Shown: positions 45,618 through 57,361, counted from the first letter of the stretch. The stretch is DNA of 64,000 bases from Hyphomicrobiales bacterium (GCA_022842205.1 JALHQA010000007.1:1-64000); one strand, 5' to 3'. Made by a program: numbers and translations. The notes: a model not told the origin generated them from the letters alone.

Positions 45618-46115
45618 ATGACACAAGCACATCCCGCCGAGACGCCGATTTTCAAGGCGGTCCTCTGGCCGCACCGGTCGCTGGGCCCGCAAGGCTTCCA
45701 GAGCCTGATGCTCGCCATCGCCATCGCCAGCGCTTTTCTCAGCCTGCCCTTCTTCATGATCGGAGCGTGGCCCGTCGTGGGCTTTCTCGGCCTCGACGTG
45801 CTGCTGGTCTTTCTGGCGTTCCGCTGGAGCTACAAGACCGCCCGCGCCCGCGAGGAGGTGTCGCTCAGCCTGCTCGAACTGTCGGTGAAGAAGACATCGC
45901 ATTGGGGCGCGACGTCCGAGTTCCGCTTCAACCCGGCCTGGGTGCGCCTCGACCGCGAAGAGGATGAGGAATTCGGCCTGACGCGCCTGATCATCTCGGA
46001 ACGGCGGCGCGTGGTCGATGTGGGCGCATTCCTCGCGCCGGTGGAGCGCGCGGATTTCGCCAGGGCCTTCGCGTCTGCGCTCAACCAGGCCAAGCGCGGC
46101 GCGGTGTTTTCCTAG
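45618..46115 (+). CDS. DUF2244 membrane protein
   Basis: 165 aa; two adjacent helices near the N-terminus (LAIAIASAFLSLPFFMIGAW and VVGFLGLDVLLVFLAFRWSY) followed by a cytoplasmic beta-rich domain with EFRFNPAWVRLDREEDEEFGLTRL. DUF2244 is found beside cytochrome oxidase or nth genes in alphaproteobacteria; function unknown. Its stop overlaps the convergent 58-residue gene by four bases. Confidence 0.85.
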   Translation: MTQAHPAETPIFKAVLWPHRSLGPQGFQSLMLAIAIASAFLSLPFFMIGAWPVVGFLGLDVLLVFLAFRWSYKTARAREEVSLSLLELSVKKTSHWGATSEFRFNPAWVRLDREEDEEFGLTRLIISERRRVVDVGAFLAPVERADFARAFASALNQAKRGAVFS

Positions 46116-46288
46116 AATTTACGTTTTGCCTTGGCGTAGAGCCACGCTCCGACGCTGGCGATCAGGCCCACCACGATCAGCCAGAACAGGATAATCACGC
46201 CGATTGCGCCGAAAACGGCCTGCAGCGTGTCCCAGAATCCGACATTGGCAATGAGGATGGCGAGCAGAACTAGAATCAGGATCGGCAT
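46112..46288 (-). CDS. 58-residue two-helix membrane protein
   Basis: Short gene of 58 codons plus stop. The product starts MPILILVLLAILIANVGF, then a turn with WDTLQAVFG, a second helix VIILFWLIVVGLIASVGAW and a basic end YAKAKRKF. GGAG lies six bases before ATG (CCCGGAGATGAC). Hydrophobic pattern, ribosome site and clean codon use support a real gene. Function unknown. It overlaps the stop of the DUF2244 gene. Confidence 0.6.
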   Translation of the reverse strand: MPILILVLLAILIANVGFWDTLQAVFGAIGVIILFWLIVVGLIASVGAWLYAKAKRKF

Positions 46289-46580
46289 GTCATCTCCGGG
46301 TATTTTACGGATTCAGGTCATCGACCGTTCTGCCTAACCCGCAACTTGCGCCGGACGTTCCTGGCAAGGTTAAAATCCGTACCGTTCCGGCTCCCGTTAC
46401 TTCTCCAGCAGCACGGATGCATCGCCATCCGATTGCAAGGCAAGGGTTTTCGGTTCGCCGCGGCGACCGCCCTTAACGATGAGAGAACGCTGACATAACT
46501 ACATCCTTGAGTTGATTTGAATGTCGTATGCAATCTACACGCAAGGCGCCATTCCGGCGCACCAAGTCAGGGAGAGCAAC

Positions 46581-47321
46581 ATGTTAAGCTACAAGCGGAC
46601 ACTCGCCGTCCTCGCCAGCGCAACGGCTCTGGTTCTGGTGATGGGCACGACCGCCGATGCGCTGGGCCTTGGCCTCGGCGGACGCGGCAAGAGCGCCAGT
46701 TCGAGTTCCGGCGGATCAACCGCCAGCAGCCGGGGCGGAGCCCTTGGCGGGCTTGGCCGCAGCGTCGGACGCGCCGTGGGCGGTCTTGGCCGCTCGGTCG
46801 GCGGCGCGCTCGGCGGTGTCGGCGGCAAATCGACCTCCGGTACATCGTCCGGCACCAGCATCGGCAGCCGTTCGTCGGCCGGCGTGAGCGTTGGCAACAC
46901 GTCCGCGGGCGGCCTTGCCGTCGGTGCCACCGTCCTCGGTGCCCGGGGGGTCAACGCCGACGCTGTTATCGGAGGCGCCAACACGGCGAAAGTCGACGCC
47001 ACGGTCGGCGGGGCGGACACGATCGGAACCACCGCGACGGTGAACGCCCTGCGCAGCGGCTCGCTCCTCGATGCCGATATCGGCGCCAATGTCGGCGACC
47101 TGAACGCCCGTATCGGCGCCAATGTCGGTCCAGGCCTGGGCCTCTCGGTCGATATTGGCGGCCCCGGGGGCCCTGGAGGTCCCGACGGGCCGGATGGCCC
47201 CGGCTCTCCTGACGCCAGCGCAGCGGGCATGACGACCGCCGATCTGACCACGATCTGCGGCAATGTCCTGGCCAATCCGGCTCAGTACAATGGCCTGATC
47301 GTCATGAAGTGCATGCAATAA
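46581..47321 (+). CDS. Secreted glycine/serine-rich protein
   Basis: 246 aa. Signal peptide (YKRTLAVLASATALVLVMGTTADA), then a low-complexity glycine, serine and alanine region with GGLGRSVGRAVGGLGRSVGG-like near repeats, a valine/alanine repeat region (VGATVLG, GADTIGTTATV), a collagen-like GGPGGPGGPDGPDGPG run, and a C-terminal module LTTICGNVLANPAQ with KCMQ giving two cysteines. AGGGAGAGC precedes ATG. No function recognised; a surface, adhesive or matrix protein is possible. The intergenic region before it (46289-46580) shows no other clear feature. Confidence 0.7.
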   Translation: MLSYKRTLAVLASATALVLVMGTTADALGLGLGGRGKSASSSSGGSTASSRGGALGGLGRSVGRAVGGLGRSVGGALGGVGGKSTSGTSSGTSIGSRSSAGVSVGNTSAGGLAVGATVLGARGVNADAVIGGANTAKVDATVGGADTIGTTATVNALRSGSLLDADIGANVGDLNARIGANVGPGLGLSVDIGGPGGPGGPDGPDGPGSPDASAAGMTTADLTTICGNVLANPAQYNGLIVMKCMQ

Positions 47322-47345
47322 AGCTCCTTATGCCTTCCGGCGGGA

Positions 47346-47370
47346 AGCGCGGCCTCCGGGCCGCGCTTTT
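47346..47370 (+). terminator. Terminator after the glycine-rich gene
   Basis: Stem AGCGCGGCC / GGCCGCGCT with loop TCCG, then TTTT. Confidence 0.85.
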
Positions 47371-47507
47371 GCACGTTAAGGGTGCGGCACGCGTTGTCAT
47401 TGATTTTTCAGGGTGGATGAGTAGGGTGCCGCCCAAATCGCACATGGTCGGCTTTTGCTTTGTCCGCGTCCGAGCGGCGGGCCGCCCCTATTTTGGATTC
47501 CATATCT

Positions 47508-49331
47508 ATGAAACTGCGCAATGTGGCGATCATCGCCCACGTCGACCATGGCAAGACGACCCTCGTCGACGAACTCCTGAAACAGTCCGGTTCCTACCGC
47601 GAGAACCAGCGCGTCGCCGAGCGCGTGATGGATTCGAACGATCTCGAAAAGGAGCGCGGCATCACCATCCTCGCCAAGGCGACCTCGATCGTCTGGAAGG
47701 ACACGCGCATCAATATCGTCGATACGCCCGGCCACGCCGATTTCGGCGGCGAGGTGGAGCGCATCCTCAACATGGTCGACAGCGCCATCGTGCTCGTCGA
47801 TGCCGCCGAAGGTCCGATGCCGCAGACCAAGTTCGTGGTCGGCAAGGCGCTGAAAGTCGGCCTCCGCCCGATCGTCGTCATCAACAAGGTCGACCGCTCC
47901 GACGCCCGGCCCACCGAGGTCATCAACGAGGTGTTCGATCTGTTCGCCGCGCTCGACGCGAGCGACGAGCAGCTCGACTTCCCCATTCTGTATGGCTCCG
48001 GCCGCTCCGGCTGGATGGCCGACAAGCCGGAAGGTCCGTCCGACCAGGGCATGGCGCCGCTGCTCGATCTCGTGCTCAAGCACGTGCCCGAGCCGACGAT
48101 CCACGCCGACACCCAGTTCCGCATGATCGGCACGCTGCTGGAAGCAAACCCCTTCCTCGGCCGCATGATCACCGGACGCATCACGTCAGGCACGATCAAG
48201 CCCAACCAGACGATCAAGGTGCTGGCGCAGGACGGCACGGTGGTCGAGCAGGGCCGCGTCTCCAAAATTCTCGCCTTCCGCGGCATCGAGCGCACGCCGA
48301 TCGAGGAAGGCTCCGCCGGCGACATCGTCGCCATTGCCGGTTTGCCGAAAGGCACCGTTGCCGACACGTTCTGCGATCTCAGCGTCACCGAGCCGCTGAA
48401 GGCGCAGCCGATCGATCCGCCGACCGTGACGATGTCGTTCATCGTCAACGACAGTCCGCTCGCCGGCACCGAGGGCGACAAGGTGACGAGCCGCGTCATT
48501 CGCGACCGCCTCATGAAAGAAGCCGAAGGCAATGTCGCGCTGAAGATCGAGGAAGCCGCCGACAAGGATTCGTTCTTCGTGTCGGGACGCGGCGAACTTC
48601 AACTGTCCGTACTGATCGAGACCATGCGCCGCGAAGGCTTCGAAATCGCCGTCTCGCGCCCGCGCGTCGTGCTGCAGCAGGACGAGAACGGTCAGACGCT
48701 CGAACCCATCGAGGAAGTCGTCGTCGACGTCGACGAGGAACATTCCGGCGTCGTCGTGCAGAAAATGGGCGAGCGCCGCGCCGACATGCTGGAAATGAAG
48801 CCGTCGGGCGGCAACCGCGTCCGCCTCGTGTTCCACGCGCCGACGCGCGGCCTCATCGGCTATCAGTCGGAACTGATGACCGACACCCGCGGCACCGCGA
48901 TCATGAACCGCCTGTTCCACGCCTATGAACCCTACAAGGGCGAGATCGCCGGCCGCCGCAACGGCGTCCTGATCGCCAACTCGCCGGGCGAGGCGGTGGC
49001 GTACGCACTGTGGAATCTCGAAGACCGCGGCCCGATGATGATCGAACCCGGCTGGAAGGTCTATCAGGGCATGATCGTCGGCGAACACACGCGCGACAAC
49101 GACCTCGAAGTCAACGTGCTCAAGGGCAAGCAGCTGACCAATATCCGCACGACCTCCAAGGACGAGGCGGTGCGGCTGACGCCGCCGATCCGCATGACGC
49201 TGGAGCGCGCCCTGACCTACATCCAGGACGACGAGCGCGTCGAGGTCACGCCGAAATCGATCCGCCTGCGCAAGGTCCATCTCGATCCGAACGACCGCAA
49301 GCGCTCGGAAAAGCTCAAGGAAGCCGTCTGA
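47508..49331 (+). CDS. typA: Ribosome-associated GTPase TypA/BipA
   Basis: 607 aa translational GTPase. G1 AHVDHGKTT at 10-18, G2 region DLEKERGITI, G3 DTPGHADF, G4 NKVD, G5 GSGRSG, then EF-Tu-like domain II, EF-G domains III and V and the BipA-specific C-terminal domain (VEVTPKSIRLRKVHLDPNDRKRS). It acts in 50S assembly and stress adaptation. ATG at 47508 fits the family start; the frame is open to 47460. Downstream of the glycine-rich gene terminator and upstream of a strong GC hairpin. Confidence 0.96.
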   Translation: MKLRNVAIIAHVDHGKTTLVDELLKQSGSYRENQRVAERVMDSNDLEKERGITILAKATSIVWKDTRINIVDTPGHADFGGEVERILNMVDSAIVLVDAAEGPMPQTKFVVGKALKVGLRPIVVINKVDRSDARPTEVINEVFDLFAALDASDEQLDFPILYGSGRSGWMADKPEGPSDQGMAPLLDLVLKHVPEPTIHADTQFRMIGTLLEANPFLGRMITGRITSGTIKPNQTIKVLAQDGTVVEQGRVSKILAFRGIERTPIEEGSAGDIVAIAGLPKGTVADTFCDLSVTEPLKAQPIDPPTVTMSFIVNDSPLAGTEGDKVTSRVIRDRLMKEAEGNVALKIEEAADKDSFFVSGRGELQLSVLIETMRREGFEIAVSRPRVVLQQDENGQTLEPIEEVVVDVDEEHSGVVVQKMGERRADMLEMKPSGGNRVRLVFHAPTRGLIGYQSELMTDTRGTAIMNRLFHAYEPYKGEIAGRRNGVLIANSPGEAVAYALWNLEDRGPMMIEPGWKVYQGMIVGEHTRDNDLEVNVLKGKQLTNIRTTSKDEAVRLTPPIRMTLERALTYIQDDERVEVTPKSIRLRKVHLDPNDRKRSEKLKEAV

Positions 49332-49416
49332 TTATTTTTCGGATGGCTTGAACCCGGGAGGCGGGCGGCGCGACCAATCGATATGCGCCGATCCCCCTCC
49401 CCGGCGCACACATCAA

Positions 49417-49466
49417 GGGCCGGGCGCACCCGTCATCCCCTCCGACGGCGCCCGGCCCGCTTCTTT
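49417..49466. terminator. Terminator between convergent typA and DUF2254 genes
   Basis: GGGCCGGGCGC (49417-49427) pairs perfectly with GCGCCCGGCCC (49448-49458), followed by GCTTCTTTT. It can serve both strands. Confidence 0.8.
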
Positions 49467-50728
49467 TCAGACCGCGCGCTCCAGAAGCTTTCGATCGGCC
49501 TCGTGCGTGAAGGCCTTCAGCGCCCGCTCGCGCGCGATCTTGGCGTGCCGCCGCGCGGCCCTGGCGAAATTACCATCGTCATCGCCCAGGGCCTCAAGAG
49601 CCGCGAAAGCCTTCTGCAGGCGCAGCTGAACTTCGGCATTGCCCGCCGCATCGCGCGCGACGGGGGCGAAAGCGTCGTCGAGCAACTCTTCCGCCGACGG
49701 CTCGCGGACATGGATGTGCTCGTACTCCGCGCCGCCATCGAAGGCAGACCGGCAGTCGTGCCACTGGGCAAGCAGACGGAGCTGTACGGCGATGACATCC
49801 ATCGCCGTGCCCGGATCGTTGACGGCGGCCGACAGGGCCCGCTGCGCTACCTCGCACAGAACAATAAGTCCGTACCGCATGTCCTGCTCGAAGGTCCTGC
49901 GATCCCCGAGCACGAAGCTCGCCGCGATGCTGTTCTCGCCGTCCTCGTCGAGCGTACCGCGATAGCGGGCGAGCGGCCGCCCCGGATACATGAACGAGCC
50001 GGTATCGGCTTCGAGATAAAGCGTGATCTCGTGCTTGTCGGCCAGGCGGCCGAGCGCCGCCATGTCGATATACTGTACGTATCCAACACTCGGCGCGGCA
50101 ATGGCGGTCGTACCGCGCGGGAGAGCCTTGTAGGCCTTGCCTCCACGAAACGGCTGGGCGCCGCGCATCTCGATCGCGTCCCGCGTCACTTTCTCCAGCT
50201 TGCTGATTGTATTGCTGACGCGACCAAGACGCGCCAGAGAGTCGACCCAGCGGATCAGGGTCGCGACAACCGCCACCAGAACGAGGATCGTGACGCCGAA
50301 CATGATCACGCGGCCGTGCGCGCCGTAGGACTCGGTCTCCAGGGCAACGAGGCCCACCACGCTGAACAGAAAGGCGCCGATGAAGGTCGACAGCGCGTTG
50401 TGCGCGTGATTGTCCTCGGTCAGGAGCTCCGTCGCACGGGGACTGCCCGACTGCGCCGCGGCGGCCTGGGCGGCGACCATTGTTGACAAGGAAAAGGTGG
50501 TTACGGCCAGCATGCTGCTCGCCATAAGCGACAGGATGGTATCGACAGCACGGCCGCCGATCTTTACGGCGATGTCGCTTGGCACATAGGGAGCGAGGAA
50601 CGCGGCCAGAACTGCCGTCGCAACGCCCAGCACACCAAACAGCGCCGCACGCAGCCAGAGGCGGCGCACGGCCAGGCGCAGCTTGAACAGCCACGCCGTG
50701 TTGAAGAAGCCCCCGCTCGCGGGCGTGC

Positions 50729-50732
<4 letters not shown>
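49467..50732 (-). CDS. DUF2254 membrane protein
   Basis: 421 aa. Four N-terminal helices (about 25-45, 65-85, 115-135, 145-165), with [21 protein letters not shown] between, and a large C-terminal domain containing [62 protein letters not shown] and [13 protein letters not shown]-like helices. The conserved ND.GTA motif defines the family. Function unknown, likely cell-envelope. Its start overlaps the cysK stop by four bases. Confidence 0.9.
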
Positions 50733-51712
<980 letters not shown>

Positions 51713-51802
51713 CGAAACCTCCTGAAGGGCGCGTATATCCGAAGCTCTACACAAAGGCCGCGCGGGGTTTATTTCAAGTGCCGGGCGCTCCGGCGTGTGA
51801 TC

Positions 51803-52276
51803 TCAGATGCTGAAATCATAGTTCGGGGCGGCTTCCCCGAACACCCGCCGGCTCTGCGCGTCGCGGCACAGATCGTCGACCGTGATTTCCTGAAGCTTTT
51901 CGAGAAAAATCTCGGACGCCTGGTCGATGGCGGGCACCACGACATCGCGCACAAGCGCGGACGGCTCGGCGCCGCCATCTTCGGGATCGGCCTTGCTGCC
52001 GTTCATGACAGGGGCCGGCGAGGACGCGGCGCGGACAATGTCCGCCACGGTGATGCGGCGGCGCTCGCGCGCAAGTTCGTAGCCGCCGCGCGGACCGCGC
52101 ACGCCTTTCAGGATGCCCGAACGCACCAGAACCTGGAGCAGGGTTTCGAGATGGCGCGGCGGCAGCGAGTGCCGCGCGGAAAGAGCCTTGGCGGCGATCG
52201 GAGCCGGCCGCGCGTGATAGGCGATGTCGACCACGGCGGCGATCGCAAGCAGACTGCGACGCGGAAGCAGATTCAT
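51803..52276 (-). CDS. Rrf2 family transcriptional regulator
   Basis: 157 aa with an N-terminal winged helix: RRSLLAIAAVVDIAYHARP, APIAAKALSARHSLPPRHLETLLQVLVRSGILKGVRGPRGGYELAR. The three cysteines that bind the cluster in IscR or NsrR are absent (one cysteine, in VDDLCRDA), so a CymR-like, non-cluster mode is likely. It lies upstream of cysK on the same strand, about 90 bp away, and six bases after dut. Control of cysteine synthesis is a fair guess. Confidence 0.85.
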   Translation of the reverse strand: MNLLPRRSLLAIAAVVDIAYHARPAPIAAKALSARHSLPPRHLETLLQVLVRSGILKGVRGPRGGYELARERRRITVADIVRAASSPAPVMNGSKADPEDGGAEPSALVRDVVVPAIDQASEIFLEKLQEITVDDLCRDAQSRRVFGEAAPNYDFSI

Positions 52277-52281
52277 ACCCT

Positions 52282-52752
52282 TCAGCCCTTCTTCCCCCCG
52301 GTGCCGGTCGATCCGAAGCCGCCCGCACCGCGTATTGTTTCGTTTATTACGTGGGTCTCGACAAGATCGGCCGTGACGACCGGCGCGACGACGAATTGAG
52401 CGACGCGCATACCCCGCGTGACCGTGAAATTTTCCCCGCCGAGATTGACGAGCAGAACCTGGACTTCCCCCCGATAGTCCGAGTCGACCGTTCCCGGAGC
52501 ATTTGCAACCGTGACGCCATGCCGGAGAGCAAGCCCCGAACGTGGCCGCACCTGGCCCTCATATCCCTCTGGCAACTGGAAAATCAGCCCCGTGGGAACA
52601 AGCTTCCGCGCGCCCGGACTTAACTCCAAACCGGAGCCTTCTTCAACCGCCGCGATCAAATCCATGCCTGCGGCGCCCGCCGTCGCATAGGCCGGAAGCG
52701 GCAGGCCGAGGCCATGCGGCAGCCGGGTGACGGCAACCTTAATACGAGTCAT
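52282..52752 (-). CDS. dut: Deoxyuridine 5'-triphosphate nucleotidohydrolase
   Basis: dUTPase, 156 aa, homotrimer. Motifs: [11 protein letters not shown] (1), [15 protein letters not shown] (2), [11 protein letters not shown] (3), [10 protein letters not shown] (4), and [10 protein letters not shown] (5), all intact. Removes dUTP and supplies dUMP. Its start overlaps the coaBC stop (ATGA). Confidence 0.97.
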   Translation of the reverse strand: MTRIKVAVTRLPHGLGLPLPAYATAGAAGMDLIAAVEEGSGLELSPGARKLVPTGLIFQLPEGYEGQVRPRSGLALRHGVTVANAPGTVDSDYRGEVQVLLVNLGGENFTVTRGMRVAQFVVAPVVTADLVETHVINETIRGAGGFGSTGTGGKKG

Positions 52753-53966
52753 CCCAGTAGCTCCGCGAACCGCGCGATCAGTTTCTCGGCAACGTCCGAC
52801 TTGCTCATCGTCGGCCAGGTCTCGACCCCTGCGGCCGACACAAGATGGACGGTGTTGGACACCCCGCCCATGACACCGCTCGCGGGCGAGACGTCGTTGG
52901 CGACGATCAGGTCGCAGCGCTTGCGCTTGAGCTTCTTTCTGGCATGCGCGACGACATCGTCGGTTTCGGCGGCAAAGCCGACGACGAGAGCCGGCCTGTT
53001 GTCGTCGAGCGTGGCGACGGTGGCCAGGATGTCCGGGTTCTCGACGAGGTCGAGTTTCGGCGGTCCGGACTTCCCTTTCTTGACCTTGGAATTCTTCGCG
53101 CGCTTGACGCGCCAGTCGGCGACGGCGGCGGCAAACACCGCAATATCGGCCGGCAGCGCCAGCCCGACCGCATGCAGCATTTCCTCTGCGGTCTCGACCT
53201 TCACGACTTTCACGCCCGCCGGATCGGGCAGCGCGACCGGCCCGGAAACAAGAGTGACATCGGCGCCGGCGCGCGCCGCGGCGGCGGCAATCGCATGGCC
53301 CTGGCGGCCGGATGAGCGGTTGGCGAGGACACGCACCGGATCGATCGGCTCATGCGTCGGGCCGGACGTCACGATCACGCGGCGTCCTGTCAATACGCCG
53401 CCGGCTCCGGTTGCGCCGAGCAGCGTTGCGGCGGCATCGGCGATCTCGATCGGCTCGGCCATGCGGCCGAGCCCGCTTTCGCCGCGCTCGGCCATCGCGC
53501 CTGTATTCGGACCGACAAAGCGGATGCCGTCCTGGCGCAACCGGTCGGCATTGCGCCGCGTCGCGGCATGGTCCCACATCCGCGGGTTCATGGCCGGCGC
53601 CACGAGAACGGGCTTGTCGGTTGCGAGCAGCGCCGTCGATGCCAGGTCATTTGCGAGGCCATTGGCCATTTTCGCCAGAAGATCGGCGGTTGCCGGCGCC
53701 ACGATGATGAGGTCAGTGTCGCGGGCAAGGCGGATATGGCCGACATCCTGCTCGTCGGCGAGATCAAACAGGCTGGTGAAGACCCGCTCGCCGGAGATGG
53801 CGCCGACCGCAAGCGGCGTCACGAACTGCGCCCCGGCCTCGGTCAGGATGGCGCGGACCATCGCGCCCCGTTCCTTCAGCCGGCGGATCAGGTCGAGGCT
53901 TTTATAGGCCGCGATCCCGCCCCCGATCACAAGAAGAATGCGCTTGTTTTGCAATAGCTTACTCAT
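52749..53966 (-). CDS. coaBC: Bifunctional phosphopantothenoylcysteine decarboxylase/synthase CoaBC
   Basis: 405 aa. CoaC half (1-190): [64 protein letters not shown]. CoaB half: [50 protein letters not shown] and [14 protein letters not shown] linker. Two steps of coenzyme A synthesis. ATG at 53966 starts the conserved part; an upstream ATG is at 54047. Operon coaBC-dut; ubiB lies 35 bp upstream. Confidence 0.95.
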   Translation of the reverse strand: MSKLLQNKRILLVIGGGIAAYKSLDLIRRLKERGAMVRAILTEAGAQFVTPLAVGAISGERVFTSLFDLADEQDVGHIRLARDTDLIIVAPATADLLAKMANGLANDLASTALLATDKPVLVAPAMNPRMWDHAATRRNADRLRQDGIRFVGPNTGAMAERGESGLGRMAEPIEIADAAATLLGATGAGGVLTGRRVIVTSGPTHEPIDPVRVLANRSSGRQGHAIAAAAARAGADVTLVSGPVALPDPAGVKVVKVETAEEMLHAVGLALPADIAVFAAAVADWRVKRAKNSKVKKGKSGPPKLDLVENPDILATVATLDDNRPALVVGFAAETDDVVAHARKKLKRKRCDLIVANDVSPASGVMGGVSNTVHLVSAAGVETWPTMSKSDVAEKLIARFAELLG

Positions 53967-54001
53967 AGCACACAGGGGTCGTGCCGATCCCGGGCTTTTC
54001 C

Positions 54002-55570
54002 CTATCCCAGAACGATGAATAAAGCGAGAAGTCCGGCAATGACCCAAAGCGCGAGATGCCCCCAGCGGGCACGCCGCGCCTCGGCGCGGCCGATGTCGCG
54101 GACGCTTTCGGGCGCGAGCGGAAAGCCCCGTACCGTCATCTCCTCAAGACTGCGGGCGAGATACTGCGTCCGCGCCATCAGATCGGGCACATCGGCCAGC
54201 GCGCGTCCGAGCCGGAGCGCGCCATCCGCCACGTCCTCGATCTTGCCGACCGGGCCGAGATAGCGGGTGATCCATTCGCGGACGACGGGTTCGGCCGCGG
54301 TCCACATATCGAGCCTCGGATCGAGCGAGCGCGCCACGCCTTCGACGACGACCATCGTCTTCTGCAGCATGATGAGTTCGGGCCGGGTCTCCATGTGGAA
54401 GATCTCGGTGATCTCGAACAGCTGGGTGAGAAGCCGCGCCATCGAGACGTCCTGGGCGAGGCGGCCGTGGGTCGGCTCTCCGACCGAGCGCAGGGCGCGC
54501 GCGAACTCCGCGACGCTCTGGTCCGGCGGCACATAGCCGGCGTCGAAATGCACCTGGGCGACGCGAAGATAGTCGCGCTCGATGAAGCCGTAGAGCATTT
54601 CGGCGAGGAAGCGCCGCTCTTTCGGCCCAAGCCGTCCCGTGATGCCGAGATCGACGGCGACGATGTTGCCGGCGGCATCCACGAACAGATTGCCGGGATG
54701 CATGTCGGCATGGAAGAAGCCGTCGCGCATGGCATGGCGCAGAAAACTCTGGATCAAAAGACGCCCGAGCGCCGGAAGATCGTGACCCGCGGCGCGCAGG
54801 GCCGCGTGGTCGGACAGTTTCACGCCCTCAACCCATTCAAGCGTCAATACATCCTTCGCCGTCCGCGCCCAGTCGACGGACGGCACGCGGAAGCCGGGAT
54901 CGTCCTTGGTGTTCTCGCCCATTTCCGACAGGGCGGCGGCTTCAAGCCGAAGATCCATTTCCAGCGCGACCGAGCGCGCCAGCGTATCCACCACCGCGAC
55001 CGGACGCAGGCGCCGCGCCGGCGGATTGAAGCGTTCGATCAGGCGGGCGATGGAATAAAAATTCGCAAGGTCGCGCCGGAACTTCCGTATCACTCCGGGC
55101 CGCAGCACCTTCACCGCGGCATCGCGCGCCGCAGGTCCGGCGGCGACCTTGGCCTTGTGGACCTGCGCGATCGAGGCGGCGGCAACCGCCGGACCGAATT
55201 CGACAAAGCTCTCCGCCACCGGTTTGCCGAGGGCGGCCGCGACCATCTCCTCGGCGTCGGCCTGCGGGAAAGGCGGCACGCGGTCCTGCAGGTTTTCGAG
55301 ATCGGCTGCGATCTTCGTACCGACAACGTCGGGCCGTGTCGCGAGGAACTGGCCGAGCTTCACATAGGACGGCCCGAGGCGCGCCAGGGCGGCCGACAGC
55401 GGGGCGGTGTTCCGCGAGGGTCCGCGCCGTTCGATCAGACGCAGCGCGCGCAGCGTGCCGCGCACCGGCGCGGGGAACGCATCGAGATCGACCGCGCCGA
55501 AAACGCCTTCGCGGGCGAAGACGTATCCTGTCCGTACAACACGGCCGAGCTGGGCGAGATTGGCGAACAC
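54002..55570 (-). CDS. ubiB: Ubiquinone biosynthesis kinase-like protein UbiB
   Basis: 522 aa, atypical kinase/ATPase (ADCK group) for coenzyme Q synthesis. KxGQ motif in [14 protein letters not shown]-rich loop [12 protein letters not shown], ExD-type region, [30 protein letters not shown] (catalytic loop and DFG equivalent), and a C-terminal membrane anchor [16 protein letters not shown]. Membrane-associated, works on lipid precursor access rather than hydroxylation itself. Nine bases after ubiE; part of ubiE-ubiB-coaBC-dut. Confidence 0.95.
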   Translation of the reverse strand: MFANLAQLGRVVRTGYVFAREGVFGAVDLDAFPAPVRGTLRALRLIERRGPSRNTAPLSAALARLGPSYVKLGQFLATRPDVVGTKIAADLENLQDRVPPFPQADAEEMVAAALGKPVAESFVEFGPAVAAASIAQVHKAKVAAGPAARDAAVKVLRPGVIRKFRRDLANFYSIARLIERFNPPARRLRPVAVVDTLARSVALEMDLRLEAAALSEMGENTKDDPGFRVPSVDWARTAKDVLTLEWVEGVKLSDHAALRAAGHDLPALGRLLIQSFLRHAMRDGFFHADMHPGNLFVDAAGNIVAVDLGITGRLGPKERRFLAEMLYGFIERDYLRVAQVHFDAGYVPPDQSVAEFARALRSVGEPTHGRLAQDVSMARLLTQLFEITEIFHMETRPELIMLQKTMVVVEGVARSLDPRLDMWTAAEPVVREWITRYLGPVGKIEDVADGALRLGRALADVPDLMARTQYLARSLEEMTVRGFPLAPESVRDIGRAEARRARWGHLALWVIAGLLALFIVLG

Positions 55571-55579
55571 GGCGGCGCC

Positions 55580-56362
55580 CTAGAGCCGCCAGCCGGAATG
55601 CAGCGCGGCGATGCCGCCGGTGTAGGGCGTATGGCTGACGCGGCCGAAACCGGCATCTCCCATCATCATCGCAAGCTGTTCCGGCGGCGGGAATTTCCGG
55701 ATCGATTCCACGAGATAGCGATAGGCATCCGCATCGCCCGTCACCACCCGCCCGATCTCCGGGATCAGGTTGAACGAATAAAGATCATACGCCTTGTCCA
55801 GCAACGCGGCGTCGACCGTCGAGAATTCGAGGCAGAGAAAATGTCCGCCCGGCTTCAGGACGCGGCGGAATTCGGCCAGCGCACGGTCCATCCGCGGCAC
55901 ATTGCGCAGGCCAAAAGCAATGGTCACGGCATCGAACTCGCCATCGCCGAAAGGCAGTTCCTCGGCATTCGCCTCTGCAATAATGACGCGCCCCGCAAAG
56001 CCCGCGGCGTCGACGCGCTCGCGACCGACCTCGAGCATGTTCGGATTGATATCGGACAGCGTGACCTGCACGCCCGGCCCGCCGCGCTTCAGAACGCGCA
56101 GCGAAATGTCGCCGGTGCCGCCCGCGACATCGAGCAGACGGAAGGCACGTCCGCCGCGCGGCAGGGAGAGAGCTGTCACCATCGCGGACTTCCACGCCCG
56201 GTGCAGGCCGCCGGACATCAGATCGTTCATGAGGTCATAGCGCGCGGCGACATCGCGGAAGACGCGGTCCACCCGGCCCTGCTTTTCCTGCAGGGGCACG
56301 TCCTCGAAGCCGAAATGCGTGGTATCAGGCGCGCTTGCGCTCTCAGTCATGGTCTCGCTCAT
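55580..56362 (-). CDS. ubiE: Ubiquinone/menaquinone C-methyltransferase UbiE
   Basis: 260 aa SAM-dependent methyltransferase: [25 protein letters not shown], motif [18 protein letters not shown], motif [26 protein letters not shown] and [18 protein letters not shown]. Methylates the benzoquinone ring in ubiquinone synthesis. First gene of ubiE-ubiB, divergent from mutM. Confidence 0.97.
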   Translation of the reverse strand: MSETMTESASAPDTTHFGFEDVPLQEKQGRVDRVFRDVAARYDLMNDLMSGGLHRAWKSAMVTALSLPRGGRAFRLLDVAGGTGDISLRVLKRGGPGVQVTLSDINPNMLEVGRERVDAAGFAGRVIIAEANAEELPFGDGEFDAVTIAFGLRNVPRMDRALAEFRRVLKPGGHFLCLEFSTVDAALLDKAYDLYSFNLIPEIGRVVTGDADAYRYLVESIRKFPPPEQLAMMMGDAGFGRVSHTPYTGGIAALHSGWRL

Positions 56363-56428
56363 CGATGCGCGGCGAACCTATATTATGGCAACTTCCTTAG
56401 CCAGTTACCCTGCCCGACAGACTTAACC

Positions 56429-57280
56429 ATGCCCGAGCTGCCCGAAGTCGAGACCGTCCGCCGCGGACTTACCCCTGCCCTCGAGGGGCGCAGGCTGGTC
56501 ACGGTCGAGGCCCGGCGCAAGGATCTGCGTTTTCCGTTTCCGGACCGCTTTGCCGACCGGCTGACCGGACGAACAGTCACCGCGCTTGGCCGCCGGGCCA
56601 AATATCTCCTCCTCGATCTCGACGATGGCCAGGTGCTGATCGCCCATCTTGGGATGTCAGGCTCTTTCCGGGTCGAGGGCGATGTGCCGGGCAGCTTCCA
56701 TCACGAACGCTCGCGGCTTGCCGCGCACGACCATGTCGTCTTCACCACCGACCGCGGCGTGCGTGTCATCTATAATGACCCGCGTCGCTTCGGCTTCATG
56801 CTGCTGAGCGACCGCGGCGAGCTTGGCGCCCATCCCCTGATAAGCCCGCTCGGGATAGAGCCGCTCGGCAACGAGCTCAGCGCCGCGTTCCTGCTGGAAG
56901 CGTTGAAAAAACGGACGACCTCGCTGAAGGCGGCCCTCCTGGACCAGAAGATCATCGCCGGCCTCGGCAATATCTATGTCTGCGAGGCGCTGCACCGCGC
57001 GGGCCTGTCGCCGCGCCGCTCGGCGAAAAACATGGCGCCGGCCCGGGCGGCTCCGCTGGCCGAAGCCATCCGGGCCGTCCTGCTGGAGGCGGTGGAGGCG
57101 GGCGGCTCCTCGCTGCGCGATCACGCCCGCACCGATGGCGAACTCGGCTATTTCCAGCATTCCTTTCGCGTCTACGACCGCGCGGGGCAGCCCTGCGTGA
57201 AGCGAGGCTGCAAAGGCAGCGTCCGCCGCATCGTCCAGAACGGCCGCTCGACCTTTTATTGCCCGGCCTGCCAGAGATAG
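56429..57280 (+). CDS. mutM: Formamidopyrimidine-DNA glycosylase
   Basis: 283 aa Fpg. N-terminal catalytic [13 protein letters not shown] (Pro2 after Met removal), [25 protein letters not shown], helix-two-turn-helix [23 protein letters not shown], and zinc finger C-X4-C-X16-C-X2-C at the C-terminus (PCVKRGCKG and YCPACQ). Removes 8-oxoguanine and cleaves AP sites. ATG at 56429 gives the exact family start. It stands between divergent ubiE and rpsT, a common arrangement in the group. Confidence 0.97.
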   Translation: MPELPEVETVRRGLTPALEGRRLVTVEARRKDLRFPFPDRFADRLTGRTVTALGRRAKYLLLDLDDGQVLIAHLGMSGSFRVEGDVPGSFHHERSRLAAHDHVVFTTDRGVRVIYNDPRRFGFMLLSDRGELGAHPLISPLGIEPLGNELSAAFLLEALKKRTTSLKAALLDQKIIAGLGNIYVCEALHRAGLSPRRSAKNMAPARAAPLAEAIRAVLLEAVEAGGSSLRDHARTDGELGYFQHSFRVYDRAGQPCVKRGCKGSVRRIVQNGRSTFYCPACQR

Positions 57281-57321
57281 GCCTGTTAGAGATAAGCCGG
57301 ATAAGAGAGGCCTGTCTGTCG

Positions 57322-57350
57322 TTGACCTTGCCCGGCGATCGGACTATGAA
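57322..57350 (+). promoter_or_regulatory. Promoter of rpsT
   Basis: TTGACC (57322-57327), 17-bp spacer, TATGAA (57345-57350). Near-consensus sigma-70 promoter; the start is expected near 57357. Confidence 0.75.
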
Positions 57351-57361
57351 CACCGCCAAAG

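Noticed and set aside
46318-46533. 71-aa minus frame upstream of the glycine-rich gene
   Set aside because: No ribosome site, no hydrophobic or domain pattern; sits in a promoter region.
54056-56428. Upstream extension of the mutM frame (about 790 codons)
   Set aside because: Antisense to ubiB and ubiE; the Fpg N-terminus PELPEVET must directly follow Met, so mutM begins at 56429.
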